Shown here in pieces: positions 35,126-43,944 of a stretch of 64,000 nucleotides of DNA. The notes under the pieces are model-generated. The model was not told the DNA's origin. It saw only the letters and a program-made list of their open reading frames with translations, and searched no databases. The stretch lies in NCBI GenBank assembly GCA_903927345.1, contig CAIYMO010000053.1:62001-126000 (forward strand). The letters are read 5' to 3'. Position 1 is the first letter of the stretch. Each line of letters begins with the position of its first letter. Both the position numbers and the translations under genes were made by a program. This stretch comes from an uncultured Armatimonadota bacterium. Lineage in GTDB: Bacteria > Armatimonadota > Fimbriimonadia > Fimbriimonadales > Fimbriimonadaceae.

Positions 35126-37480
35126 TTAGAACTTGAGCAATTTCATCTCGCCACGCTTCAACCTGAACTCTTGCTCGGCTCCATTAGCGATAAGCACAAA
35201 TTGAGTTGCAAACGAAGCTTTGATCTCGACCGTTGAAACACGGCGATTCTCCCACGCAAACCGCAATTCCAGACCACCTCGAGCCTTTATTCCGCGTACT
35301 GAACCGTATGCCCACGTCGTCGGGAGGGCAGGCAAGATTCGTACAATCCGAACTCCGTCCGTAGTAGATTCGTGACTCTGCACCAAAGCCTCGGCAATAC
35401 CGGCCGTTGCGCCAAAATTTCCATCGATCTGGAACGGCGGATGCGAATCCAACAAATTGTTCTGAGTGCTCTTGATAAAGAGCAGGTCAAGATGCTCCTG
35501 AACTCCCCTGGCATCGGCGAGGCGAGCGAAGAAGTTCACGAGCCAAGCTCGGCTCCAGCCAGTTCCACCGCCTCCGTTCGCGAGACGATGTTCCAACGAT
35601 TTTCGAGCAGCTTCAAGCATCGCTGGATTCGAAGAAGCGGTGATCTGAGTCCCTGGGTGCAGTCCGAACAGGTGCGACATGTGTCGGTGCCCGGGTTCAG
35701 GTTCGTCATAGTCTTCAATCCATTCCTGCAGTCGACCAGTTTTGGGACTAATCTGCACCGGCATGAGCTTGGCAAGCTTTTGTTGCGCCTCCTCCTCAAA
35801 TGCGCCGGGCTTAAGCTTTAACTCGTTGGACGCCGCCAAGCAGCTTTGAAGAATCTCTCGGCAGATCTGAAGGTCCATCGTCGCACCATAGGTGAACTGC
35901 GAACGAGTGCCGTCTGCCTTAATAAATGCATTCTCTGGAGAGTGTGAAGGATTGGTCACCAGCTTCCCTTCCGCCTTCGAACCCGTCGGTCCGTAAGTCA
36001 GGAAGTCAAGAACAAATTCAGCCGCCCCTTTCATTTGGGGGTAGCCAGTTTCGCGCAGAAACTTCTTGTCACCAGTGAACAAAAAATGCTCCCAACTATG
36101 GAGCGCGAGCCATGCAGAACCCATCGGCCACACTCCCCAAACCCCGTCAACCGGCGCCGCACCGCGCCAGAGGTCTGTGTTGTGGTGCAGCACCCACCCC
36201 TTCGCTTGATAATAGTCCCGGGCAGCCTTACCGCCCGTCACCTGAAGATCATCAATCAAGCCGAACAGTGGTGCCGTTGTTTCGGAAAGGTTTGCAACCT
36301 CCGCCGGCCAATAGTTCATCTGCAAATTGATATTCGTTGTGTATTTACTTCCCCACGCCGGCCCCGTGTCCTTGTTCCAGATGCCCTGTAGATTGGCGGG
36401 CTGCCCGCCCGGTCGACTTGAGGAAAGGAGCAAGTATCGACCATAGTTGAAGTACAGCGATGCAAGCGCCGGGTCGTTGCGGTTCTTTCGGAAGGCTGCG
36501 AGTCGTTCTGGCGTGGCAAGGTCTGAGTCTCCGCTTCCCGGTAGGTCAAGCGTCACCCGATCCAGGAACTTGGCAATATCCTTGATGTGGCGCGCCCGTA
36601 GCTCCTCGAAACTCTTCTTTGACGCCCGGACAACCCTTTTGGAAACCTTAGGTTCAGGAATTCCTTCGATGTCTTGAAAGTTGACGTGGCTCGTATCCGT
36701 GGCAAGAATCAGGATTACTTCGGTTGCGCCGACGATCTGACAGCCCTGAGCAGTCTCGGTGATCGAACCTCCCTTTATCTTCGGCTGAAGACGCACCGCG
36801 TACTTGATACCCGGCTTCTCCCAATTTGCGGTCCAAGCTCGTTTCTGCCCGTCGTCCTTCCACTGACCGCGCGCCATTAGGCCCTGATCATCATGAGTCA
36901 AAGACGTCTGATATGGACCGACAAGTCGAATGCTGGTCGAGATTGCCTTGGGTTGATCCGCCGAAAGCCGAATCACTAAGACCCCATCCGGGGCGCTGAT
37001 GAAAGACTCTCGACGAAACGTCGTCTCGCCCACTCGATAGGAAACTGTCGAGATTCCAGTTTTGACGTCCAAAGACCGGACGTACTCTGTCACCTCCGTG
37101 TGGCCGGCGTCGACGAGTAAATCGCCGATCGGCTGGTACGCCGCCTGGAATGGTGGCGAACCCATAAAAGAAGCCGATGCAAGTGCAGTCGCCTCACTTT
37201 CCTTTCCCGCGAAAATCAGTCTCTGGATTTCGGCCAGATTCTTATGCGCCTCAGGATTGCTGTAATCATGGGGATGCCCTGCCCAAAAAGTGGAATCGTT
37301 GAGCTGAATCTTCTCGTTGGCTGTTCCGAAAACCATCGCTCCGGTCTTTCCGTTCCCGAGCGGAAGAGCTTCGTTCCAATCTTTGGCGGGTGCGTGGAAC
37401 CAGATATGACGTTGAGGATCAAACGAAGGGTTGACTGTCGACATGATTGCTAATCCCGCGAGCGCAACGAGCAAGGGCAT
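35126..37480 (-). CDS. Exported glycoside hydrolase family 95 (alpha-L-fucosidase/galactosidase type)
   Basis: About 784 residues. Signal peptide (MPLLVALAGLAIMSTV). The N-terminal beta-domain starts RHIWFHAPAKDWNEALPLGNGKTGAMVFG, the family hallmark, with FWAGHPHDY. The (alpha/alpha)6 barrel has NLQGIWNKD, NINLQMNYWPAEVANL, the GTGWSRAWLVNFFARL block and SHPPFQIDGNFGATAGIAEAL; the C-terminal domain carries the LPALPTTWAYGSVRGIKARGG-like end. GH95 members remove terminal alpha-1,2-fucose (some alpha-galactose) by inversion. Start: ATG 37480, nine bases after TAAAGT; a TTG three codons earlier is possible. Leads an operon with the unknown exported protein. Confidence 0.93.
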   Translation of the reverse strand: MPLLVALAGLAIMSTVNPSFDPQRHIWFHAPAKDWNEALPLGNGKTGAMVFGTANEKIQLNDSTFWAGHPHDYSNPEAHKNLAEIQRLIFAGKESEATALASASFMGSPPFQAAYQPIGDLLVDAGHTEVTEYVRSLDVKTGISTVSYRVGETTFRRESFISAPDGVLVIRLSADQPKAISTSIRLVGPYQTSLTHDDQGLMARGQWKDDGQKRAWTANWEKPGIKYAVRLQPKIKGGSITETAQGCQIVGATEVILILATDTSHVNFQDIEGIPEPKVSKRVVRASKKSFEELRARHIKDIAKFLDRVTLDLPGSGDSDLATPERLAAFRKNRNDPALASLYFNYGRYLLLSSSRPGGQPANLQGIWNKDTGPAWGSKYTTNINLQMNYWPAEVANLSETTAPLFGLIDDLQVTGGKAARDYYQAKGWVLHHNTDLWRGAAPVDGVWGVWPMGSAWLALHSWEHFLFTGDKKFLRETGYPQMKGAAEFVLDFLTYGPTGSKAEGKLVTNPSHSPENAFIKADGTRSQFTYGATMDLQICREILQSCLAASNELKLKPGAFEEEAQQKLAKLMPVQISPKTGRLQEWIEDYDEPEPGHRHMSHLFGLHPGTQITASSNPAMLEAARKSLEHRLANGGGGTGWSRAWLVNFFARLADARGVQEHLDLLFIKSTQNNLLDSHPPFQIDGNFGATAGIAEALVQSHESTTDGVRIVRILPALPTTWAYGSVRGIKARGGLELRFAWENRRVSTVEIKASFATQFVLIANGAEQEFRLKRGEMKLLKF

Positions 37481-37521
37481 TTGGTGCAAACTTTACCCTT
37501 CTGCGATGGGTTCTATCAGGG

Positions 37522-38418
37522 CTATTTGTTGAACCAAGACAGGTTGTTCAGCACCATGTCCGGGTGCCAGTCGTGACCATGATCATATTCGATCAGATTT
37601 CGCTCGCCACATAAAGCTTGATATGCCGCGCGCACCGTATCCGGCCGACAGGCAGGGTCTTTCAGTCCCAGACTAATCTGAGTGGGAATTGTGCAGTGCT
37701 CGGCCTGAAACGCCGTATCGAAATAGCTAAGAGTGTGCAAAACCCGAGCTTCACCGACCGGAATCGTATCCATGAAATCCTTCAACTCCTTCAGCGGATA
37801 ACGGTAAACACTGTTCAGCAACGTGTTCCCAATAGTGCTAAGGAACGGCATGTCGGCACATACGCGCTTGATGATTGGATTCCAAGCGCCCTGCCATATG
37901 CTGAGACCACCGCCTTGAGACATTCCGGAAACCGAGATGCGGTTCGCGTCAACCTGAACTTGGGCCTGAAGAATTCGGCTCGCTATAACCGCGTCTTGGA
38001 ACATCCGTCGAAACACCCAGGTTTCGGGTTCATCCGCTCCGGATGCAAAGTAGCCTCGCTCAATGGCGTACGCCTCCTGATGGAACGGACTTTCGCCGTG
38101 AAAATTAAAGCTCAGCGATACCATTCCCTCGCGCGTTCCGTAAGCGTCTGGAAGTTTGGACTCCCGGCCATAAGGAGGCAACCAAAGGAATGCCGCCGCA
38201 CCGCGAGCACCCTCGGGGTAGGCAAGCCAGCCGTACTTCAACGTCCCGTCAATCCCTTCAAACGCAAAAGTATCGACCTCATGCGTCGCAGTCCGCGTGG
38301 TCTTGAATTGCCAGTCAACCACCTTTAGCGGGTGGTGCAACGCCTCATGCGTTGCTTGGTGCCAAAAAGCTTCAAAGTCCTCGGGCTTTTCGTAGGGAAG
38401 TTCTATCATTGGACACAT
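37522..38418 (-). CDS. CE7-like acetyl esterase / cephalosporin-C deacetylase family
   Basis: 298 residues, alpha/beta hydrolase of the AXE1 family: N-terminal PEDFEAFWHQATHEAL, LPPYGRE, the nucleophile elbow GMSQGGG, SYFDTAFQAEHCTIPTQISLGLKDPACRPDT (acid D in GLKDP) and HGHDWHPD with the catalytic His. Family members deacetylate acetylated oligosaccharides in the cytoplasm; no signal peptide is present here. ATG at 38418 or 38409. Stands 32 bases before the GH95 TTG/ATG region, so a polysaccharide-use unit with GH95 is likely. Confidence 0.87.
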   Translation of the reverse strand: MCPMIELPYEKPEDFEAFWHQATHEALHHPLKVVDWQFKTTRTATHEVDTFAFEGIDGTLKYGWLAYPEGARGAAAFLWLPPYGRESKLPDAYGTREGMVSLSFNFHGESPFHQEAYAIERGYFASGADEPETWVFRRMFQDAVIASRILQAQVQVDANRISVSGMSQGGGLSIWQGAWNPIIKRVCADMPFLSTIGNTLLNSVYRYPLKELKDFMDTIPVGEARVLHTLSYFDTAFQAEHCTIPTQISLGLKDPACRPDTVRAAYQALCGERNLIEYDHGHDWHPDMVLNNLSWFNK

Positions 38419-38491
38419 CCGCGAATCTAGTTCTGATCACTACGATCCAACCCGTCGCAGGACCATTTCACTGGTAACGACGAAGCAGACC

Positions 38492-38731
38492 TTAGGCTCC
38501 AACGGCGCGGCTGAGAGCTTCAACATGGAGGCCAGTCGTCATCAACCAGGCGATCGTACGTTGAATATCTTCAACTTCTCCGCTCAATTCGACTTGCATA
38601 TAACCGAAATCAGCGTCAATGTTCGCCTTGACGATGCTCACTTTGACGTTGAAGTCACGGCTGACGCGCCAGATCCAAGGTTCGGCGACTTGGTCTTTGT
38701 TCGCGGAAAGGTTCACCAGCACGGAGGTCAT
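38492..38731 (-). CDS. Stand-alone NIL-domain protein
   Basis: 79 residues forming one ferredoxin-like NIL/ACT-type domain (VLVNLSANKDQVAEPWIWRVSRDFNVKVSIVKANID...VELSGEVEDIQRTIAWLM), the same domain that binds methionine at the C-terminus of MetN. Here it stands alone, divergent from leuA, with the two -10 boxes only 12 bases apart. It may sense an amino acid or be a partner of a transporter encoded elsewhere; the ligand is unknown. Confidence 0.8.
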   Translation of the reverse strand: MTSVLVNLSANKDQVAEPWIWRVSRDFNVKVSIVKANIDADFGYMQVELSGEVEDIQRTIAWLMTTGLHVEALSRAVGA

Positions 38732-38741
38732 ATTGAACGGA

Positions 38742-38747
38742 ATTGTA
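38742..38747 (-). promoter_or_regulatory. -10 box of the NIL-domain gene
   Basis: TACAAT on the minus strand, ten bases before ATG 38731; mirrors the leuA box on the other strand at exactly the same distance from its start. Confidence 0.6.
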
Positions 38748-38756
38748 CCCGTCGCC

Positions 38757-38765
38757 TGTTATAAT
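38757..38765 (+). promoter_or_regulatory. Extended -10 promoter of leuA
   Basis: TGTTATAAT: a perfect -10 with the TGn extension, so no -35 is needed. Ten bases to ATG 38776 gives an expected leader of about four bases. Polymerases on this and the NIL promoter cannot bind at the same time. Confidence 0.75.
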
Positions 38766-38775
38766 CCAGATAGAT

Positions 38776-39921
38776 ATGAACCAGAGGCTTTTTGTCTTCG
38801 ACACAACCCTTCGCGACGGCGAGCAGAGCCCGGGGGTTCGGCTATCGCTGGATCAAAAGCTCGAGATCGGACATCAGCTCGTTCGGCTTGGGGTGGACAT
38901 CATCGAGGCGGGCTTCCCTATTTCTTCTCCTGGCGACTTTGAGAGCGTCAACACTCTCGCCCGCGAACTGAAAGGCGTCACCATCTGCGGTCTAACCCGC
39001 GCTCGGCAAAAAGATATTGAAGTCGCAGCCGAAGCCCTTGCACCCGCCGAGCGACGACGAATTCACACCGGTCTCGGAGTTTCGCAAAACCACCTCGACA
39101 ATAAGCTGCGGATGACCAAGGAGCAAGCTCTTGAGACTGGCGTAAACGCCGTCAAATGCGCACGGCAGTTCACCGACGACATCGAGTATTTCATGGAAGA
39201 CTCCGGTCGAGCCGATCGGGATTACGTCTACAAGGTCGTCGAAGAAGTTATCAAAGCCGGCGCGACAACCATCAACGTTCCCGACACCACCGGTTACGCC
39301 TATCCTGACGAGTACCGCGACCTCATGGCTGGGATTCTCAACAACGTTCCGAACGCCGACAAAGCAATTCTCTCCTGCCACTGTCACAACGATCTTGGAA
39401 TGGCAACTGCGAACACGGTCGCGGGAGTCATGGGTGGTGCACGCCAGGTCGAAGTCACGATCAACGGAATCGGAGAGCGAGCAGGAAATACCGCCCTTGA
39501 AGAAGTCGTAATGGCTCTGTACGTCCGCCGCGACGTCCTCGACATCGCAACCCGAATCGACACCACGCAACTTCTGGCCACCTCCCGCCTCGTTTCCCAA
39601 CTAACAGGGATGCTCGTTCAGCGCAACAAGGCGGTCGTTGGGGCAAACGCCTATGCACACAGCTCAGGGATTCACCAAGACGGCGTTTTGAAGGAGCGAT
39701 CAACGTACGAGATTATCGATCCATCCCTTGTTGGTGCAGCGAAGAGCGAAATCATTCTCACCGCCCGCTCGGGTCGGCATGGTCTTAAGCACCGTCTGCA
39801 AGAACTCGGCTACGAGTTCACCCCAGAACGGTTCGAGCAAATCTACTCCAAGTTCCTTGAAATGGCCGACACCCTTTCAGAAGTCGGAGATGAGCACCTC
39901 CGGGAACTCGTAGCCATTTGA
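38776..39921 (+). CDS. leuA: 2-isopropylmalate synthase, short form lacking the regulatory domain
   Basis: Condenses acetyl-CoA with 2-oxoisovalerate, first step of leucine synthesis. 381 residues: FDTTLRDGEQSPGVRLS (metal-binding D and catalytic R), the substrate block ISSPGDFESV, SCHCHNDLGMATAN with the HxH metal ligands, NGIGERAGNTALEEVVMAL and HSSGIHQDGVLK. The protein ends at the (beta/alpha)8-linker region: the C-terminal LeuA dimer/leucine-sensing domain of the ~515-residue enzyme is absent. It may be insensitive to leucine or may be regulated otherwise. ATG 38776 is fixed by the extended -10 ten bases upstream. A homocitrate or methylthioalkylmalate-type role is not excluded. Confidence 0.88.
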   Translation: MNQRLFVFDTTLRDGEQSPGVRLSLDQKLEIGHQLVRLGVDIIEAGFPISSPGDFESVNTLARELKGVTICGLTRARQKDIEVAAEALAPAERRRIHTGLGVSQNHLDNKLRMTKEQALETGVNAVKCARQFTDDIEYFMEDSGRADRDYVYKVVEEVIKAGATTINVPDTTGYAYPDEYRDLMAGILNNVPNADKAILSCHCHNDLGMATANTVAGVMGGARQVEVTINGIGERAGNTALEEVVMALYVRRDVLDIATRIDTTQLLATSRLVSQLTGMLVQRNKAVVGANAYAHSSGIHQDGVLKERSTYEIIDPSLVGAAKSEIILTARSGRHGLKHRLQELGYEFTPERFEQIYSKFLEMADTLSEVGDEHLRELVAI

Positions 39922-39924
39922 GCC

Positions 39925-40491
39925 CTATACGATGATGCTGATGGCGCTCGCCGCTAGTTCATAAATTACGAGCGTGGCGCCACCGAATCTCGTCGTCAGT
40001 CCCAGGTTTTTCATCCCAAGCCTTTCCGCAACGGAACGGGAGGCTCGATGGCTCGGACGACAACGAGCGATCACTCGAACCACTGCGGGGTTTGAAGCGC
40101 AGCCGTATTCAATAGCGCCGCGTGCCGCCTCAGTAGCGTAGCCAAATCCCCAAAACTGTTTCCCAAGTGCCCAAGTGACTTCGATCTCTGGACCGTTGTC
40201 TTCGGAATCGGTTGGCACACGATCAAAACTAACTCCTCCGATTACATGGTCCAGCGCCTTATGCACGATCGCCCAGTTCCCCCTTCCTGTCACCCAATCG
40301 GAGCGCGACTGAATCTCCTCTCCGAGAATTTGCGCCATCTCGGTCAAGTCTCTCACCGTCTTGCCGTCATCTCGAAGTGTGCGCTGAACAATGGGGTCGC
40401 CGTAGATCACAAACGCGTCTTCAACATCGGTATCCTTCCAATGTCGAATTCTCAGTCGCTCGGTCTCAAAGAGGTAATGCGGAGATTCCAT
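39925..40491 (-). CDS. RimJ/RimL-type GNAT acetyltransferase
   Basis: 188 residues: FETERLRIRHWKDTDVEDAF, EIEVTWALGKQFWGFGYATEAARGAIEYG (acetyl-CoA pyrophosphate loop QFWGFGYATEA) and NPAVVRVIARCRPSHRASRSVAERLGM, the N-S-R motif of the RimJ/RimL/MDD1 branch. Substrate unknown: protein N-terminus, amine or drug. TATAAG lies six bases before ATG 40491. Confidence 0.85.
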   Translation of the reverse strand: MESPHYLFETERLRIRHWKDTDVEDAFVIYGDPIVQRTLRDDGKTVRDLTEMAQILGEEIQSRSDWVTGRGNWAIVHKALDHVIGGVSFDRVPTDSEDNGPEIEVTWALGKQFWGFGYATEAARGAIEYGCASNPAVVRVIARCRPSHRASRSVAERLGMKNLGLTTRFGGATLVIYELAASAISIIV

Positions 40492-40537
40492 TTACTTCTT
40501 ATATCTAGGATCAACACTCAGAACTTTAAGGTCGAAA

Positions 40538-40963
40538 ATGGCGGAAACAATCGCAAAAATCAGAGTGCGCTACGGCGAGACGGACCAAATGGGTCACGCC
40601 TACTACGCCAACTACCTATTCTGGTTCGAACAGGCCCGGGGAGAGTGGTGCCGTGATCGAGGATTCGCCTACCTAGACCTCGAAAAACTGGGCTACTTCT
40701 TGCCCGTTGTCGAGGTGCATGCCCGCTATAAGGGCGAAGTCAAATACGATGACTGGATCCAAGTCGAAGTGCGGGTCACAGAGATCAAACGAGCCGCCAT
40801 TCGCTTCGACTATGTCGTGACCAACGAGTCAACCGGTGCAATATCCACCGAAGGCTACACCTGGCATGTACTCATGGGTTCAGAGAGGAAAGCCGTTTCA
40901 ATTCCCGCATCAATTCGAGAAATGCTGGACCGCCAACCCGGCGATGTGCCTCGGCTGGACTAA
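40538..40963 (+). CDS. YbgC/FadM-type acyl-CoA thioesterase (4HBT hotdog)
   Basis: 141 residues, single hotdog domain: RVRYGETDQMGHAYYANYLFWFEQARGEW, where the D-x2-G-x3-Y pattern carries the catalytic Asp, followed by FLPVVEVHARYKGEVKYDD. YbgC-type enzymes cleave acyl-CoA; the natural acyl group is unknown. AAGG stands about six bases before ATG 40538. Divergent from the GNAT gene. Confidence 0.86.
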   Translation: MAETIAKIRVRYGETDQMGHAYYANYLFWFEQARGEWCRDRGFAYLDLEKLGYFLPVVEVHARYKGEVKYDDWIQVEVRVTEIKRAAIRFDYVVTNESTGAISTEGYTWHVLMGSERKAVSIPASIREMLDRQPGDVPRLD

Positions 40964-40966
40964 GGA

Positions 40967-40989
40967 TAGAGGTTGGAAACCAACCTCTA
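40967..40989. terminator. Hairpin between convergent thioesterase and rho genes
   Basis: TAGAGGTTGG / CCAACCTCTA, ten pairs around a 3-base loop. No U-tract on either strand, so a bidirectional weak terminator or RNA 3'-end stabiliser. Confidence 0.5.
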
Positions 40990-41003
40990 ACACTACAGGC
41001 CGC

Positions 41004-42410
41004 TTAAACAGCGGCGCTGGTTCGCTGAATAACGCTTTCGATAAACGCTGCGTTGTTCGGAGTTCGCTTGATCAGCTTAATGAACTGCTCGGTAGCTTCC
41101 ATCGAGTTCTGCTCTTTTGCCATAAGTCGTCGAAGCTGAACAACTCCTTGGTAAATCCCAGGATTGAACAACAACTGCTCTTGTCGTGTCGACGATCGTC
41201 GCACATCAATCGCGGGCCAGATGCGGCGCTCAGAGAGTTCGCGGTCAAGGATGATTTCACTGTTACCAGTTCCCTTAAGCTCTTCAAAGATCGACTCGTC
41301 CATCTTCGAACCCGTATCAACCAGAACCGATGCGATGATCGTGAGCGATCCACCCTCTTCAATGTTTCGCGCAGCACCAAAGAATCGGCGGGGGCGATAC
41401 AAAGCGGAAGGATCAAGACCACCCGTTAGGGTTCGTCCCGAAGGGTTAATGGTCAAGTTCGAAGCGCGCGAAAGTCGCGTGAGCGAGTCGAGCATAATCA
41501 CGACATCTCGTCCGCTTTCGACCAATCGCTTTGCTTGCTCCATACAAAGTTCAGCAACGCGCATGTGGTTCTCAGCTGGTTCGTCGAAGGTCGACGAAAT
41601 CACCTGACCTCGAACAGATCGGCGCATATCGGTAACTTCTTCCGGTCGCTCGTCAACGAGAAGAACCATCAGAAACACTTCAGGGTGATTCGCGGCGATC
41701 GCGTTAGCGATCGACTTCATCATCGTCGTCTTACCCGCCTTTGGCGGAGAAACGATAAGTGCTCGCTGACCCTTACCAATCGGAGAAATCAAGTCTACGA
41801 TTCGCGTCGGAATGTTGTCGCCGCTGGTTTCCATGACGAGTCGCTCATCAGGGAACAGCGGAGTCAGCTCATCAAAGTTCTTTCGTGGCTTAGCTGTAAA
41901 GGTGGTCAAGCCCTGGTTGTTTACCGATTCAACTCGGAACAGCCCTCGGTACTTCTCGCCTTCCTTCTGCGGCTTGCAAAGTCCAAAAACGATGTCTCCG
42001 CCTCGCAGACCAAGCTTCTTGATCAGAGTCTGGCCAACGTAGGTGTCTTCAGGAGAGGGCTGATAGGTTTCCTTGCGCAGGAATCCCCAACCGTCATTCA
42101 TAACCTCAAGGATGCCCTTTGCATAAACGGCTTCCTTCTCGGCATTAACCTTCGCAAGTAGAGCTTCGATGACCTCGTACTTGAGGAGATCTGCAGAAAT
42201 CTTGTGTTTTTTGGCGAGCTTCAGAAGCTCAGCCGGGGGCATATCGTCGTAATGGCTGAAATCAGTCTCCGGTAACAGTTCCGGATCGATTTGCGTATCG
42301 CCCTTTGGCAGGCCCTCAGTAGAGTTTCCGCGAGGTCCGCGACGGCGACGATTTTGATTGTTTCCGCCAGCGGCACCTGCGCCCTGGCGTTGTCGAAATG
42401 TAGGGTTCAT
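41004..42410 (-). CDS. rho: Transcription termination factor Rho
   Basis: Hexameric RNA helicase. In 468 residues: an extra Arg/Gly/Asn-rich N-terminus (1-45, NNQNRRRRGPRG), Rho N-terminal helix domain (about 57-95), cold-shock-like RNA-binding domain (GILEVMNDGWGFLRK...), and RecA-type ATPase with SPPKAGKTTM (Walker A, about 221-230), DERPEEVTDMRRSV and VIMLDSLTRLSRA, then the Q/R-loop region. Length is slightly above average because of the disordered head. The 5' neighbour on the minus strand is hpt, 62 bases away. Confidence 0.97.
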   Translation of the reverse strand: MNPTFRQRQGAGAAGGNNQNRRRRGPRGNSTEGLPKGDTQIDPELLPETDFSHYDDMPPAELLKLAKKHKISADLLKYEVIEALLAKVNAEKEAVYAKGILEVMNDGWGFLRKETYQPSPEDTYVGQTLIKKLGLRGGDIVFGLCKPQKEGEKYRGLFRVESVNNQGLTTFTAKPRKNFDELTPLFPDERLVMETSGDNIPTRIVDLISPIGKGQRALIVSPPKAGKTTMMKSIANAIAANHPEVFLMVLLVDERPEEVTDMRRSVRGQVISSTFDEPAENHMRVAELCMEQAKRLVESGRDVVIMLDSLTRLSRASNLTINPSGRTLTGGLDPSALYRPRRFFGAARNIEEGGSLTIIASVLVDTGSKMDESIFEELKGTGNSEIILDRELSERRIWPAIDVRRSSTRQEQLLFNPGIYQGVVQLRRLMAKEQNSMEATEQFIKLIKRTPNNAAFIESVIQRTSAAV

Positions 42411-42472
42411 AGACGTATATCAGTCCGTTGAGTGAGATAAGGGGGGATTCACCGAGTGACTGATCAAACTGA

Positions 42473-43006
42473 TTAGTCTTGGTGATAGACGGCGATGTAA
42501 GGCAAGTTGCGATACCGCTCGTCGTAATCTAACCCATATCCTACCACAAATTTATCTGGAATCTCGAAGCCAAGCATCTCAGCTTCAACTTCAACGATTC
42601 GAGCCTCCGGCTTGCTGAGCAATGTACAAATCTGAAGCGACCGAGGACGGCGCACCGCGAGCAGTTCCTTCAGGTGGGAAAGAGTTCGGCCCGTATCCAA
42701 AATGTCTTCCACGATCACGACGTCGCGATCCTCAATCGAACTGTCCAAATCCTTCTTGATCTGAACAATTCCCGAACTTGCCATTTCGCCGTGCCAGCTG
42801 CTGACTTGCATGAACTCCAATTGACACTCCCGATCCAAAGCCCAGAGCGCGCGCGATAGATCAGATAGAAAGTGGACGGACCCCTTAAGAATCCCGAGGA
42901 GCATAATCGGCTGATCTGAAACAGGAATGGAAGCTGAGATTTCGGCTGCTAGCTCCTTGGTACGGCGGGCAACATCGGCTTCGGAGATCAGGACCTCAAG
43001 ACTCAC
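42473..43006 (-). CDS. hpt: Hypoxanthine phosphoribosyltransferase
   Basis: Purine-salvage enzyme, 177 residues. VVIVEDILDTGRTLSHL is the PRPP-binding loop; ILGVLKGSVHFLSDL-like segment (MLLGILKGSVHFLSDLSR) and the C-terminal DKFVVGYGLDYDERYRNLPYI hood with the base-contacting Asp/Tyr are complete. Start is GTG 43006 placed six bases after TAAATT, a leaderless arrangement. Confidence 0.95.
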   Translation of the reverse strand: MSLEVLISEADVARRTKELAAEISASIPVSDQPIMLLGILKGSVHFLSDLSRALWALDRECQLEFMQVSSWHGEMASSGIVQIKKDLDSSIEDRDVVIVEDILDTGRTLSHLKELLAVRRPRSLQICTLLSKPEARIVEVEAEMLGFEIPDKFVVGYGLDYDERYRNLPYIAVYHQD

Positions 43007-43012
43007 CTATTC

Positions 43013-43018
43013 AATTTA
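43013..43018 (-). promoter_or_regulatory. -10 box of hpt
   Basis: TAAATT on the minus strand, six bases before GTG 43006. -35 weak. Confidence 0.55.
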
Positions 43019-43057
43019 CCTGGGAACTCTTCAGCGTAAGCAGGTACTAATATAGGG

Positions 43058-43900
43058 ATGGGTTGCTTGTTCTCGATAATGATCGCTACCCAAACGTGGG
43101 CTTCCTACGGGAAGTTTCCACCCCCAGTCGCTCCATACACGAACGCGCGCCTGCCTTCCGGGATGGCAAAGGTGAAGATGTGCTTTCCCGTTATTGGAAA
43201 GGTCGACTGGCGAGACAACTACAACGAGGGACGGGGCACGTTCCGACACACTGGCGTCGACATCCGGGCCAAAAAGATGACACCAGTAATCGCGCCGTTC
43301 GACGGAGTGTTCGGTAAAAAGGTCAACTCGTTCTGGATCTACGGCGACAACGGCTGGCGGTGCCTCGGGACACATCTCAACAACGACACGCCGGGCACAG
43401 GTGATAACGCCGCTAACCCGGATTTCATGTTCTCCCCAGTGCTTCGCCACGGTGACCGCATCCTGACGGGCCAACTGATCGGGTACGTCGGAGACTCTGG
43501 AAAGGCGACTGGACCTCATCTGCACTTTGAACTCCACTCCGAGCGAGGCCTAAGGAATCCAACCCGAGCCCTTCAAGGGGCGTTCAAAGTGATCACCCCA
43601 CTCAGCGAGATTCCCCGCCAAGAGGATAAGCCCGACACAAAGCAAGAACGATTCGAAGTATGCCGCCGGAACTGGGTGGCCGAGACTGGAGTCTTCTACG
43701 GAGTCCTTTACGCTAAGCAGTTTGATACCGGCCGAGTGATCATCAACACGGTCCCCCGATATGTCACGTTCAAGTTCACAAAGGAGCTTATCAACCTAAC
43801 CGATCCAGGAGCTTGGCCGAAAGATCGAGCGGCTTCCGTCTACTTTGCACGCGAGGGCGACAACATCCGAATTACGCGCATCGTTCCTCCAGTCGAATAG
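43058..43900 (+). CDS. Exported M23-family (LytM-like) peptidase domain protein
   Basis: 280 residues. Hydrophobic start (MGCLFSIMIATQTW). The LytM domain has RHTGVDIRAKKMTPVIAPFDG (zinc ligands H and D) and GPHLHFEL (HxH), with GQLIGYVGDSGKATG between. An extra C-terminal beta domain (about 200-280) is unassigned. Members cleave peptide cross-links in peptidoglycan or act as scaffold. In-frame ATG 43079 is an alternative start. Confidence 0.85.
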   Translation: MGCLFSIMIATQTWASYGKFPPPVAPYTNARLPSGMAKVKMCFPVIGKVDWRDNYNEGRGTFRHTGVDIRAKKMTPVIAPFDGVFGKKVNSFWIYGDNGWRCLGTHLNNDTPGTGDNAANPDFMFSPVLRHGDRILTGQLIGYVGDSGKATGPHLHFELHSERGLRNPTRALQGAFKVITPLSEIPRQEDKPDTKQERFEVCRRNWVAETGVFYGVLYAKQFDTGRVIINTVPRYVTFKFTKELINLTDPGAWPKDRAASVYFAREGDNIRITRIVPPVE

Positions 43901-43909
43901 CTTGCGACA

Positions 43910-43938
43910 TTGACACCGCTTGATGATCCGGGCATAAT
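43910..43938 (+). promoter_or_regulatory. Near-consensus promoter directly at a GTG start
   Basis: TTGACA (43910-43915), 17-base spacer, CATAAT (43933-43938), six bases, GTG 43945. Five of six -10 positions match. Predicted leaderless transcript. Confidence 0.88.
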
Positions 43939-43944
43939 GACTCC

